Source of the DNA: Phycisphaerales bacterium
Lineage (GTDB): Bacteria > Planctomycetota > Phycisphaerae > Phycisphaerales > SM1A02
Length of the DNA: 16,031 nucleotides
Direction of reading: 5' to 3'
Assembly (NCBI GenBank): GCA_030748455.1
Contig: JASMLY010000050.1
Location: 1-16,031 of the forward strand
Below, piece after piece: positions 1 to 9,750 of the stretch (position 1 is the first letter of the stretch; each line of letters opens with the position of its first letter). Both the position numbers and the translations under genes were made by a program. The notes below the pieces were generated by a model. It saw nothing but the letters and a program-made list of their open reading frames with translations, had not been told where the DNA came from and did no database searches.

Positions 1-1507
1 TAATTTCGCCATTACCATCCTTGTCGAATCTTTCCATAAATGCTTCTCGCCCACCCTCGAATCCACCGCGGTCGCTACCACGTCTACCACTGTCGGCAGA
101 ATCTCGGTTGCCACGATCGTTTCGCTCTTCACGTTTTTTCAAACCGCCAAGTGCTTCAATTTGTTCTTCAGTTAACAGCATTCGCAATTGTTCAAGGTAA
201 TTGTCTTCAATTTTTTGACGGTCTTCCGTTGCTTTGCGAATCGGGCTTTCAGCACGTTCTGAAGACCCGCCTGACATTCGCTGAGCAAAGCGGTTCATTC
301 GGTCGATCTGCTCTTGGGCTTCCCAGCGATGCGTCGCCTCTAATACTTGTTCATTTGCGTACACCATTTCAATTTGCAATGAAGCGTACAATTCTTCAAT
401 CGCTTGAAGAATATCTGGCTCTAGGCCTTCTAGTTCAAGAGCAGCCTGAAACGCACGATCAGTTCGAGTTGGTCTAAAGATTCGAGGATATCCACGTTCA
501 TTCGCAATTGTTTTAAAGTCAGCAGATTTATCATCTGGCAACAACAAAACAATGTTTTGCACTGCATCGTCATTGATATCTCGAACTCCCTCTGCTAATC
601 GACCTTGGGCTTTCATCACTTCTATTCCAGAATCCACATCCATAGTTCGCATAGAAGACATTAACGCACCTTGGTTCTCAATCATGTGATCATCACGTGC
701 TGTCAGAGCCGTAGTTACTGATACATCCCACTCCTGCAAGACGGGTAACAACCGAAGAAGCACCTCGTCATCAAACTCTTGTTGATCTACTAACCCCATC
801 ACATCAACTGCTTCACCGCTTAAGCGACCCCTTGGTAGCAATCTATCTCGAATGAGTTGCCGTTGAAGAGGAGGCCATAACACTTGCTGCTCATCATTAA
901 GAATCGCAACGAGGTCACCTTCAAACTCTTCTCGCATTTGCCGTTTTAACCTGAGTTGATCTTGCATAAGTAATGCTACTTCTTCAAAAGCAGCTTGGCG
1001 TTCCGGTGATTGCCATTGTTCAATACGAGTTTGTCGCATTTCATCCCGAATTGATTCAAGTTCAGCATTAAGGCGCTTTTGCAATTCCTGCATATCTTGC
1101 TCGCCTCCTAGCTTCCTTGCTGAATCCAGTTTGTCTCGGATCTCACGGGAACGATCTCTCAATTCTTGGGACCTCTGCCTCGCAGGATCGTCTTCACTAC
1201 CTCGCATCGAACCAAATGAAGAACTCATGCCTGCACGGCTCGCATCAGCTGCTTCTCTAAAGGATTCATCGTATTCCCTGAGCATCTGCTCAACTATTGT
1301 GGTTTGGTAGTCTTTAAGTTCGAGTGCAATTTGAAATTTTTGCAAATCTCGCAGCATGTAATCAGGAGTTGTCCCACCTGAGGACATAGAAGACATAAAT
1401 CCTCCGCCTCGTCTACCAGAATTTTGTTGGGCTAAGGAATGGGCTGATAGCACTGTAACTGATGTTAAAACAAGCACTTGCAACGCTTTGAGAGAAGGTG
1501 TTTTCAT
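1..1507 (-). CDS. Secreted Spy-like coiled-coil protein with C-terminal EF-hand (partial, 3' end off window)
   Basis: The frame is open from an ATG at 1507 to the left window edge, giving 502 complete codons. The start has an AGGAG ribosome site (1516-1520 on the plus strand) 8 nt upstream. Residues 1-26 form a signal peptide with probable cleavage after SLA, so the protein is exported. The rest is mostly charged and helical, with predicted coiled-coil stretches at about 105-200 and 355-465. Two LTxxQ-like motifs, LNDEQ (203-207) and LTEEQ (445-449), recall the periplasmic Spy/CpxP chaperone fold, but overall similarity to that family is not established. An Arg/Gly/Asp-rich linker (about 458-490) leads to a calcium-binding loop at 495-502 (D495, D497, N499, E501), the start of at least one EF-hand. 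A role in the periplasm or at the surface is inferred. The function is unknown, and more EF-hands may follow outside the window. Confidence 0.85.
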   Translation of the reverse strand, partial: MKTPSLKALQVLVLTSVTVLSAHSLAQQNSGRRGGGFMSSMSSGGTTPDYMLRDLQKFQIALELKDYQTTIVEQMLREYDESFREAADASRAGMSSSFGSMRGSEDDPARQRSQELRDRSREIRDKLDSARKLGGEQDMQELQKRLNAELESIRDEMRQTRIEQWQSPERQAAFEEVALLMQDQLRLKRQMREEFEGDLVAILNDEQQVLWPPLQRQLIRDRLLPRGRLSGEAVDVMGLVDQQEFDDEVLLRLLPVLQEWDVSVTTALTARDDHMIENQGALMSSMRTMDVDSGIEVMKAQGRLAEGVRDINDDAVQNIVLLLPDDKSADFKTIANERGYPRIFRPTRTDRAFQAALELEGLEPDILQAIEELYASLQIEMVYANEQVLEATHRWEAQEQIDRMNRFAQRMSGGSSERAESPIRKATEDRQKIEDNYLEQLRMLLTEEQIEALGGLKKREERNDRGNRDSADSGRRGSDRGGFEGGREAFMERFDKDGNGEI

Positions 1508-1515
1508 TGTGTGTA

Positions 1516-1556
1516 CTCCTGAATGTGTTAGAGAAAAAACTGAAGTTGTGTGTCAA
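1516..1556 (-). promoter_or_regulatory. Candidate sigma70-type promoter of the EF-hand protein gene
   Basis: On the minus strand, a perfect TTGACA (-35, plus 1551-1556) is followed after 18 nt by TCTAAC (-10-like, plus 1527-1532). The expected transcription start falls near 1520, just at the AGGAG ribosome site of the gene starting at 1507, so the leader would be very short. The match is by eye only, and the AT-rich surroundings also contain other -10-like strings. Confidence 0.35.
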
Positions 1557-1598
1557 AATCAAACGCACAAAGAAAGGGCGATATAACATTTTTTTTTG

Positions 1599-2093
1599 CT
1601 AAATTTTGTATTTTTTTTTCTTTCTTATAGGCAATACCCCCTTGTAATGCCGTATTTTTGGACTTTCGTGGGAATCCGCGAGTTGGACAGCAATCAGATC
1701 TACACGCAATGAACATCGGTGTTTTATGGCTTCTGTTTGGACATGCCTAGCAACACGTCGCATTGCTTTTCGTTTTCTTTGAGTAATGGTATCTTCTGGT
1801 CGCGTGCCCTTTCTTGCTGTCGTTCGTACTTCAACAATTGAAATGGTTTCTTCACGCGGGCACATAGCAAGAATATCCAATTCATCTTGACCAAAACGTA
1901 CATTAGTATCCAAAATCCTCCACCCAAGTTTCTTCAAATATGAACGTGCAATCTGTTCGCCAACAGCACCAATTTTCTGCCTGTTTATACCTTGATGCCT
2001 ACCGCTGAAATCTCTGAATTGCAATATTCGCAATGCTGTCAGCCATCGATTTAACTTTCTTGAGACTACCTTCACCCCAGAGAGATTCAACAT
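1599..2093 (-). CDS. yraN: YraN/UPF0102 family endonuclease-like protein
   Basis: The core from about residue 41 (GAVGEQIARSYLKKLGWRIL) through the FGQDELDILA and SIVEVRTT motifs to RVDLIAVQL matches the UPF0102/YraN family. This family has a restriction-endonuclease-like fold, with acidic residues (here E71/D73) and E88 near the expected metal site. Its cellular role is poorly defined, and a DNA repair or recombination link is usually suspected. The ATG at 2093 was chosen because GGTGATC/GAGGG lies at Shine-Dalgarno distance. A GTG at 2108 is also possible. From the ATG the protein has 164 residues, and the first 40 lie outside the family core. The start lies inside the 3' end of the SurA-like gene (95-bp overlap), so the two are probably co-transcribed. 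The C-terminus is very basic (RKKKKYKI) and is encoded by an A9 run. Confidence 0.75.
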   Translation of the reverse strand: MLNLSGVKVVSRKLNRWLTALRILQFRDFSGRHQGINRQKIGAVGEQIARSYLKKLGWRILDTNVRFGQDELDILAMCPREETISIVEVRTTARKGTRPEDTITQRKRKAMRRVARHVQTEAIKHRCSLRVDLIAVQLADSHESPKIRHYKGVLPIRKKKKYKI

Positions 2094-3336
2094 AACGATC
2101 ACCCTCACGACGGAATTGTACTTCTTGCAGAGCGGATTGAACCGCTATTTGGATTTGACGGTTGTAGAGCGATATTGGCTGCTGAACATCAAGCACTGCA
2201 AACCAATTAATACTCGTTGCAAAAGTGATTGGCTCAAGAATATCACCTTCTGATAAACCAACGAGACGTTCCTGCAATACAGGCCCAGCCTGAATATCTG
2301 AAATGCCGCCTTCCCCCATCTCAAACATCTCCCAAACTCCTCCATTTGGCGTCCCAGTTATCTGAGAAACTTCTTCAAATGTAAATCCATCTTCAAAAGC
2401 AATTTTAACCTCTTCTATGCGCGGGTCATCAAGCGGCAACCGAATCCTTCCAAGAGTAACAGTGCCACGGGCAGCTTCAATATCCCGAAGTGATTTACCT
2501 GTCCTTAATGCCATCAACACTGCAGCAGTTCTAGATTCGTCTGGCTCAATTACGACTTCATCATCGAAAACAACATGCCCAAACTCTCTTTGAATATCTC
2601 GCCATGTCACATTTACTTTTGGCATGATCTTCTGTCGATACAAGGCGTCAATCAATATTTTTTCCCGTTGGAATTCGAGAAACTCATCTACAGAAACGCC
2701 CATTTTAGTTGAAAGGTCTTCCCGTAATTGTGATTGACTTCCACCCTGCGCAGATGCCAAGTCACTTCGCATCTGCCCAATAATTGAAATGAGCCCGTAC
2801 GATTGCTGCGTTGTCATTCCACTGAGTGCCTCAGACAAAAGCAAGTCGTTCATGACGAGGTCGTACACCCTACCTTCGCGAAGAACGACTCCCATTTGCT
2901 CTGTCTCTGAGTAGAGTGCTTCGCGAATACTCGCTGAAAATTCCGGGCGACTCAGTTGTTCTGATGCGGCTGCTAACTCATCTGCTATCGGGTCAAGCAC
3001 AGTATTGGCATAGATAGGGCGCCCATTAATTTGCCCAACGAGTGCCTCGACAGTGAGTGCAACTCCAACCGAGTCCGGAACCATTGCTTCGTATAGTTCT
3101 GCTTTTTCTGCTTCCAATGCTTCTGCTACAAGATCCTCTATGAGGACTTCCTCGACTTCAAGTGCAATTATTTCACTTATTTCCTCAGATGTATCTAGAG
3201 TTTCAGAAAGCACCTCGGTCGGGCTCTTCGTAAAATCGCTTGTTTGAATGTATTCAATTTCTTCAGTAATTACTGTCAACTGACTCGTACAGCCAGTGAC
3301 AATCCCAAGAGCAAAAAATGCAGTCCATCGCAACAT
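1999..3336 (-). CDS. SurA/PrsA-like envelope chaperone, predicted lipoprotein
   Basis: This is a 445-residue protein with a lipoprotein signal: a hydrophobic segment at residues 5-15 and a lipobox V13-T14-G15-C16. Threonine follows the lipidated cysteine. A very acidic linker (about 22-90) comes next, then GQINGRPIYANTVL (101-114), which resembles the start of SurA/PpiC-type N-terminal chaperone domains (VNGxxI). The helical region at 115-240 ends in MPKVNVTWRDIQREF, the usual transition from the chaperone helix to the foldase part. The region at 260-410 would be the parvulin position, but I see no clear parvulin active-site pattern. The likely role is folding or escorting exported proteins at the membrane. 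The gene is divergent from the DUF1844 gene and overlaps yraN downstream. No good ribosome site precedes the ATG. TACAAT (plus 3346-3351) is 9 nt from the ATG and could be a -10. Confidence 0.55.
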   Translation of the reverse strand: MLRWTAFFALGIVTGCTSQLTVITEEIEYIQTSDFTKSPTEVLSETLDTSEEISEIIALEVEEVLIEDLVAEALEAEKAELYEAMVPDSVGVALTVEALVGQINGRPIYANTVLDPIADELAAASEQLSRPEFSASIREALYSETEQMGVVLREGRVYDLVMNDLLLSEALSGMTTQQSYGLISIIGQMRSDLASAQGGSQSQLREDLSTKMGVSVDEFLEFQREKILIDALYRQKIMPKVNVTWRDIQREFGHVVFDDEVVIEPDESRTAAVLMALRTGKSLRDIEAARGTVTLGRIRLPLDDPRIEEVKIAFEDGFTFEEVSQITGTPNGGVWEMFEMGEGGISDIQAGPVLQERLVGLSEGDILEPITFATSINWFAVLDVQQPISLYNRQIQIAVQSALQEVQFRREGDRYVESLWGEGSLKKVKSMADSIANIAIQRFQR

Positions 3337-3341
3337 GATTT

Positions 3342-3372
3342 TTGCATTGTACGACAGGAACTCGCGTATACT
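3342..3372 (+). promoter_or_regulatory. Candidate promoter of the DUF1844 gene
   Basis: TTGCAT (3342-3347) and TATACT (3367-3372) are separated by 19 nt. The expected start near 3379 leaves a leader of roughly 36 nt that includes the GGAG ribosome site (3406-3409). On the opposite strand, TACAAT at 3346-3351 could be the -10 of the divergent SurA-like gene, so the two promoters would overlap. The spacing is longer than ideal. Confidence 0.35.
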
Positions 3373-3415
3373 GCCCGATTACGAAATTTCTCTTGCACCT
3401 TTTTTGGAGTTCACA

Positions 3416-3898
3416 ATGACACAGACACCTGAAGAACAAAATACTGCCGATACATCACCAGAAATTCAAGTTGATAGTGACTGGAAAGCAGAAGCACAAG
3501 CCGAAAAAGTACGCTTACAAGACGCTGAACAAAAAGCAACTGAAAAAGCTGAAGCCAAGCAACAGATGCCCGAACCAAACTTCCGGGGACTTTTAGGTAT
3601 TCTTGCTTCACAAGCCCTCATGGGGCTCGGCATGCACCAAGACCCTTCAGGTAAAGGTGTTATGGTCGATTTGGAAGGTGCTAAGTTTGTAATCGATCTT
3701 CTTGAGATGCTGCAGAATAAAACTGATGGAAACCTCTCCGAAGAAGAATCAACCGAAATCAAACAATTGGTAACCGAATTGCAAAATCGATTTGTCCAAA
3801 TTGCAGAACTTGTTGCTGCCCAAATGCAACAAGGAACCGCTACCCAAGGGACACCTGAAGCAACTTCTCCAAGTGGCATCATCGATCCAACTGCATAA
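3416..3898 (+). CDS. DUF1844 family protein
   Basis: This is a 160-residue protein. The start at 3416 is preferred over an upstream in-frame ATG at 3296 because GGAG (3406-3409) lies 6 nt before it and the upstream 40 residues overlap the divergent gene. Residues 1-52 are charged, Glu/Lys/Gln-rich and probably disordered or coiled. Residues 54-130 match DUF1844: NFRGLLGILASQALMGLG, then DLEGAKFVIDLLEMLQNKT, GNLSEEE and LQNRFVQI. DUF1844 proteins are small, probably cytosolic, helical proteins of unknown function that are common in Planctomycetes, Acidobacteria and Deltaproteobacteria. The C-terminal 25 residues are low-complexity (Gln/Thr/Pro). The gene stands alone between a divergent and a convergent neighbour. 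Confidence 0.8.
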   Translation: MTQTPEEQNTADTSPEIQVDSDWKAEAQAEKVRLQDAEQKATEKAEAKQQMPEPNFRGLLGILASQALMGLGMHQDPSGKGVMVDLEGAKFVIDLLEMLQNKTDGNLSEEESTEIKQLVTELQNRFVQIAELVAAQMQQGTATQGTPEATSPSGIIDPTA

Positions 3899-3919
3899 TC
3901 CCTTCCCCCCCCTTTTCAG

Positions 3920-5191
3920 TTAAAGCCAAGTTGCCGTCAACCATGCGGCGATAGCTGCAAGCATGATGTACTGCGCGAGAATCAACCATTTTGGTAATAC
4001 TCGAACCCAGACAATCGGTAGCATAAAAGCCCATGTCAATAGAAAACGATCGAAAACAAATCCTCTTGTGAATGCATACAGAAGCCACCCAAATGTTAGT
4101 GTCCAAAACGTAATTGAACCAATCAACTTTGCCTTGTTTCGACAGTGCCACAATCCCACGAGCCCCGCTAGACCGATACCTGCAAGTACTGAAAGGGCTA
4201 CCTGCTGAGCACTGCTCCCATTAGTTACTCTCTTGACAACACTCGCAGCGATTCCTTGGAATCGCTCGTTTGGGGTGTTAAAATCGATGACATCTGGTAC
4301 GAAAAGTGTAGGCATTGCAAGGGAGACAAGCAGAACACCAAGGACGAATGCCGACACGATACCGACTTTTGATTTTGCAATTCGCCATCCTTCAATTGCG
4401 AATACTCCGACAAATGGAACGAGCGCCGCTGCAAGATAAGACAAACTGTCAACTCGAAATCCAAGGCCGTGCAACGATTGATATTCTGGGCTTACTAGAC
4501 CTCCCCACCTCATCCACAGAGGAATTCGTAACAAACCAGCAATAACACTCGCAACCCACCATGGCCAACTTCGTTTTCCTTGGAGTGCAAATGCAGTGAA
4601 ACAAATTCCACCTGCAAGTGCAACAACATGTATTCTGCTATGCAATGCAAATGCTACTGCGATGCAATACAACGCAGGAGCAAGAAAACGGCGAGACTTT
4701 GGAGCACGATCCTGAAGTCCCCAAAGAAAAGCTGCGACTGCAAGAAGAGACAAAAGAAGGAAAGAAATTTCCCCCATAACCAGTTCACTAAAGACGATGT
4801 TGTAGGGCAACAAGAGCCACCCAAGTGCAACTAGATACAAACTCTTCCGATAGACCGAACATTGCACTGCAATCCATGAGAGAATTGTCAAGCCAAAAAT
4901 TGAACACCACACGCTAACAAGTCGCAAGTCGTTTAACGTGCCGCCAAACATCTTTCCAAAGAAAGCGTAAGGCCAAATCAATGCTGGGCCTTTCGTCTCT
5001 TCAAAATCAATTGCAGTTTGTACAGACCAACCATCTGCCATTATGTTTTTCATTGGAACTGTGATGTACTTCTCATCAAAGGCAGGACCTTGTGTCAAAA
5101 TTCCAGTAGACCATCGAAGCCCAAAGAGAACCACAGCAACTAAAATTGCCGACCCTAAAATCCAAGATCTATCCACTCGTTTATTGAGCAT
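3920..5191 (-). CDS. Multi-pass membrane glycosyltransferase-like protein (GT-C / ArnT-PMT type)
   Basis: This protein has about 423 residues and around ten hydrophobic segments. The first is followed by an extracytoplasmic loop with the acidic pair D39-E40 (FDEKY), as in GT-C enzymes that use a polyprenyl-phosphate sugar donor. KGPALIWPYAFFGKMFGG followed by NDLRLVSV matches the usual 'K-P-P-L ... FG ... aLRL' pattern of the PMT/ArnT family. The likely reaction is transfer of a sugar from a lipid-linked donor to a glycan, lipid or protein outside the membrane; the acceptor is unknown. Two starts are possible, ATG 5191 and GTG 5200. Neither has a ribosome site, and both lie inside the end of the FkbM-type methyltransferase gene, so translational coupling is likely. 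It converges with the DUF1844 gene, 21 bp from its stop. Specific substrate cannot be assigned. Confidence 0.7.
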   Translation of the reverse strand: MLNKRVDRSWILGSAILVAVVLFGLRWSTGILTQGPAFDEKYITVPMKNIMADGWSVQTAIDFEETKGPALIWPYAFFGKMFGGTLNDLRLVSVWCSIFGLTILSWIAVQCSVYRKSLYLVALGWLLLPYNIVFSELVMGEISFLLLSLLAVAAFLWGLQDRAPKSRRFLAPALYCIAVAFALHSRIHVVALAGGICFTAFALQGKRSWPWWVASVIAGLLRIPLWMRWGGLVSPEYQSLHGLGFRVDSLSYLAAALVPFVGVFAIEGWRIAKSKVGIVSAFVLGVLLVSLAMPTLFVPDVIDFNTPNERFQGIAASVVKRVTNGSSAQQVALSVLAGIGLAGLVGLWHCRNKAKLIGSITFWTLTFGWLLYAFTRGFVFDRFLLTWAFMLPIVWVRVLPKWLILAQYIMLAAIAAWLTATWL

Positions 5192-6050
5192 CACGTTCAC
5201 ATAAAATATTCACATAAGAATCTTGCGGGCATGCTTCAAGGACGTCTTGCATTGATGACCGAATCACATCGCCCGTAGCATCATCAACGATTGTAAAGCA
5301 AAACCCTTGTCGCTTCAGCCATGCAAGCAAATCACCCGCGATTGACCCCGCATCTTCAAGTTGTGCAGGAGAAAGCTCCCAAACAATTTTGATGTTTGCG
5401 TTCTCTTCTAATACTCGTTGCATGCCGCGAAAAGCTGCTGCCTCTGCGCCTTGCACATCCATTTTTATTACATCAACTTGTTCGCCTGATTCAAAAAATG
5501 TGTCGAGAGTTGTGCAAGGAACTTCAAGTGTATTTCGATTCCCTTGATGAAAAAGTTGGTGATCCCCAGTGTTAAATGTAGATGTATGAAGATGCACCGT
5601 TTTTGCAATATCAGAAACTGCAGATTGAATTGCCTCGATTGAAGTGGCACAAGAATTACGTTCAATGTTCTGCAAAAGCATTTTGTAATTGTCTGGGTGT
5701 GGCTCAAAAGCAACAACTCGTCCTGTTTCGCCAACCCACTTTGTTGCGGGTATCGCGAACAATCCGACATGTGCGCCGATATCGACAAATGTCATTCCAT
5801 CTTGCAACAGCCCTTCAATGAGTGATGTTGTCACTGGTTCGTACTCACCTGTTGATTCTGCTTCGAGCGTGACTCCAAAATCACCACTTGGAAGTTGAAA
5901 TTGCATCCCACATCGTTGCAACTTTCCAGACTGTTTCATTTTGAGTAAACGAACCGCAACCGCACGTATTGGAGGGCATCGTTCCAAAACTGGTCGAATA
6001 ATCGGGGCAATTCGCCGCCGTAAATTTCCAAATGAACTTGATGTTTTCAT
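5181..6050 (-). CDS. FkbM family SAM-dependent methyltransferase
   Basis: This is a 289-residue protein. Motif I, FVDIGAHVGLFA (88-99), binds S-adenosylmethionine. The acidic strand end VVAFEPHPDNYKMLLQNI (112-129) and the later VDVIKMDVQGAEAAAFRGM (192-210) are signatures of the FkbM family. These enzymes O-methylate sugars or polyketide hydroxyls. Next to a GT-C glycosyltransferase, methylation of a surface or exported glycan is the best guess. The N-terminal 50 residues are basic and outside the catalytic core. Its ATG shares ATGA with the hemW stop (4-nt overlap), and its own stop overlaps the start of the glycosyltransferase gene, so it is the middle gene of a coupled three-gene run. Confidence 0.88.
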   Translation of the reverse strand: MKTSSSFGNLRRRIAPIIRPVLERCPPIRAVAVRLLKMKQSGKLQRCGMQFQLPSGDFGVTLEAESTGEYEPVTTSLIEGLLQDGMTFVDIGAHVGLFAIPATKWVGETGRVVAFEPHPDNYKMLLQNIERNSCATSIEAIQSAVSDIAKTVHLHTSTFNTGDHQLFHQGNRNTLEVPCTTLDTFFESGEQVDVIKMDVQGAEAAAFRGMQRVLEENANIKIVWELSPAQLEDAGSIAGDLLAWLKRQGFCFTIVDDATGDVIRSSMQDVLEACPQDSYVNILCERDAQ

Positions 6051-7309
6051 GTACTCGTTCGCTCTTTGGTATCGGTCATCTCTTCATCTTCCATGAGCAA
6101 TGCGAGTGTCACCGTATCAGCAAATCGCATTCCAGTATCAGTAAGCGTGAGGCAATCATTATTCCAATGAAGTAAACCCTCATCTACATATCGTTTAATT
6201 ACGTTCTCACGCCATCTATTGTTCGATTGAGAAATCAATTCGTCCACCCACGCGCGTTCCATTCCCTTTACCAATCGAAGCCCAACCATGAAGGATTCAC
6301 CTGCACTTTTATCTGGATCAAGTTTTTCAACATCAACAATTGTCGGCAAATTTCCCGCAGAAATATACTCTGGAATACGTGGCGTATTTTTCCATCTCCT
6401 TCCTGCGAGATGCCCTGAAGCCGATGGCCCAAACGGCCACCATGACTGATTAGTCCAATATGCAATGTTGTGTTTACATTCTTTGCCTAACTTTGCGAAG
6501 TTACTAATCTCGTACTGCAAATACCCCTCTTGATGAAGATGTTCTTTCACACTTTCAAACATTGTCGCTTCAAGTTCATGATTAACTCTACTTACTTCCC
6601 CTCTATCCAACCGAACTCGCAGTGGAGTGTTTGGCTCATAGATTAGTGAATAACAACTTAGATGCGTGGGCGCCAAAGAAACTGCTTGATGAAGATCTCT
6701 AAACAATTGCTCTTCCGTTTGCGATGGAATTGCATAGATAAGATCAAGACTAATATCAGTAACACCTGCATTTCGAACTATATCAACTGATTTTCCAACA
6801 CTCGATGGGTCATGCCATCTCTCGAGAGCCTTGAGTAAGGTTGGATGGAAAGATTGAGCTCCGATACTCACGCGATTTACACCATGGCGAACCATCGCTT
6901 CTGCCTTCTGCGCGGTGACGGTTTCTGGATTTGCTTCTACGGTCCACTCACACTGAGTAGATCGTGGCAAATACGTTTCGACTGAATGCAACATATCTTC
7001 AAAGAGTCTTGTTTCAAAAATAGTAGGTGTGCCACCTCCAATAAAAATTGTCTCGACAGTATTAAGGTGCGGGCCAACATGCTCTAGTTCTTTGGCGAGT
7101 TTCTGCACGAATGCCTCATACAGGTGTTCAGATCCTGCTGTGCTAAAGAAGTCGCAATAATGGCATTTATGAAAACAGAAAGGAACGTGGATATAGACCG
7201 AATTTACCGAATTTGCCTCTGCTAACCATGACTCTGCTGTAAATTGCTCCTCAAAACCACAAGAATGACCTTGTAGAGGAAGAACAGAGTTGTTAAACTG
7301 GGTAAGCAT
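6047..7309 (-). CDS. hemW: Radical SAM protein HemW (heme chaperone, HemN-like)
   Basis: This is a 420-residue protein. The radical-SAM cluster motif CX3CX2C is at C45, C49 and C52 (FCFHKCHYCDF), in the HemW form with an aromatic residue after the third cysteine region. GGGTPTIF (91-98), VEANPETVT, GVNRVSIGAQSF, LDLIYAIPSQT and YEISNFAKLGKECKHNIAYW all follow the HemW/HemN order. HemW binds heme and delivers it to respiratory proteins; it is often misannotated as coproporphyrinogen oxidase. The C-terminal HemN-type domain is present. The radical-SAM strand begins at residue 38, so there is an unusually long N-terminal extension of about 36 residues. I see no other in-frame start, which argues that it is real. 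No ribosome site is visible. It starts the run that continues into the FkbM and glycosyltransferase genes. Confidence 0.9.
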   Translation of the reverse strand: MLTQFNNSVLPLQGHSCGFEEQFTAESWLAEANSVNSVYIHVPFCFHKCHYCDFFSTAGSEHLYEAFVQKLAKELEHVGPHLNTVETIFIGGGTPTIFETRLFEDMLHSVETYLPRSTQCEWTVEANPETVTAQKAEAMVRHGVNRVSIGAQSFHPTLLKALERWHDPSSVGKSVDIVRNAGVTDISLDLIYAIPSQTEEQLFRDLHQAVSLAPTHLSCYSLIYEPNTPLRVRLDRGEVSRVNHELEATMFESVKEHLHQEGYLQYEISNFAKLGKECKHNIAYWTNQSWWPFGPSASGHLAGRRWKNTPRIPEYISAGNLPTIVDVEKLDPDKSAGESFMVGLRLVKGMERAWVDELISQSNNRWRENVIKRYVDEGLLHWNNDCLTLTDTGMRFADTVTLALLMEDEEMTDTKERTST

Positions 7310-7315
7310 GAAGGA

Positions 7316-7361
7316 GGGGCTCGGGGGCTCGGGTGATTTGGGCTAGGATAGGGTAAACGGG
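7316..7361 (+). promoter_or_regulatory. G-quadruplex-type G-run cluster in the hemW / FHA divergent region
   Basis: Six runs of three or more G lie at 7316-7319, 7323-7327, 7331-7333, 7340-7342, 7351-7353 and 7359-7361. The first four have loops of 3, 3 and 6 nt and fit the standard G3+N1-7 quadruplex pattern. They fill most of the 66-bp space between two divergent starts. A structural or regulatory effect is inferred only. Confidence 0.5.
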
Positions 7362-7375
7362 AACAGGATTCTACA

Positions 7376-9727
<2,352 letters not shown>

Positions 9728-9733
9728 CTCCAC

Positions 9734-9739
9734 ATTCTA
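9734..9739 (-). promoter_or_regulatory. Candidate -10 box immediately upstream of uppS
   Basis: TAGAAT (5 of 6 consensus) on the minus strand is 6 nt from the ATG at 9727. The matching -35 position falls inside the 9751-9795 palindrome and shows no TTGACA-like sequence. It has the same spacing as the TATACT box of purA. The identification is by eye. Confidence 0.35.
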
Positions 9740-9750
9740 CCACCGTAATT

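Noticed and set aside
3296..3415. Upstream start for the DUF1844 protein
   Set aside because: The extra 40 residues overlap the divergent SurA-like gene start, lack family similarity, and the ATG at 3416 has a well-placed GGAG.
3899..3919. Bidirectional terminator between the DUF1844 and glycosyltransferase genes
   Set aside because: The 21-bp gap holds a C8 run but no inverted repeat.
4580..4834. Small Cys/Lys-rich plus-strand open frame
   Set aside because: It lies entirely opposite a convincing membrane glycosyltransferase gene and its cysteines come from the complement of codons in that gene. No ribosome site or family match.
7311..7319. AAGGAGGGG as a strong plus-strand ribosome site
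   Set aside because: No start codon follows at a suitable distance in an open frame of any length. It is better explained as part of the G-rich control region.
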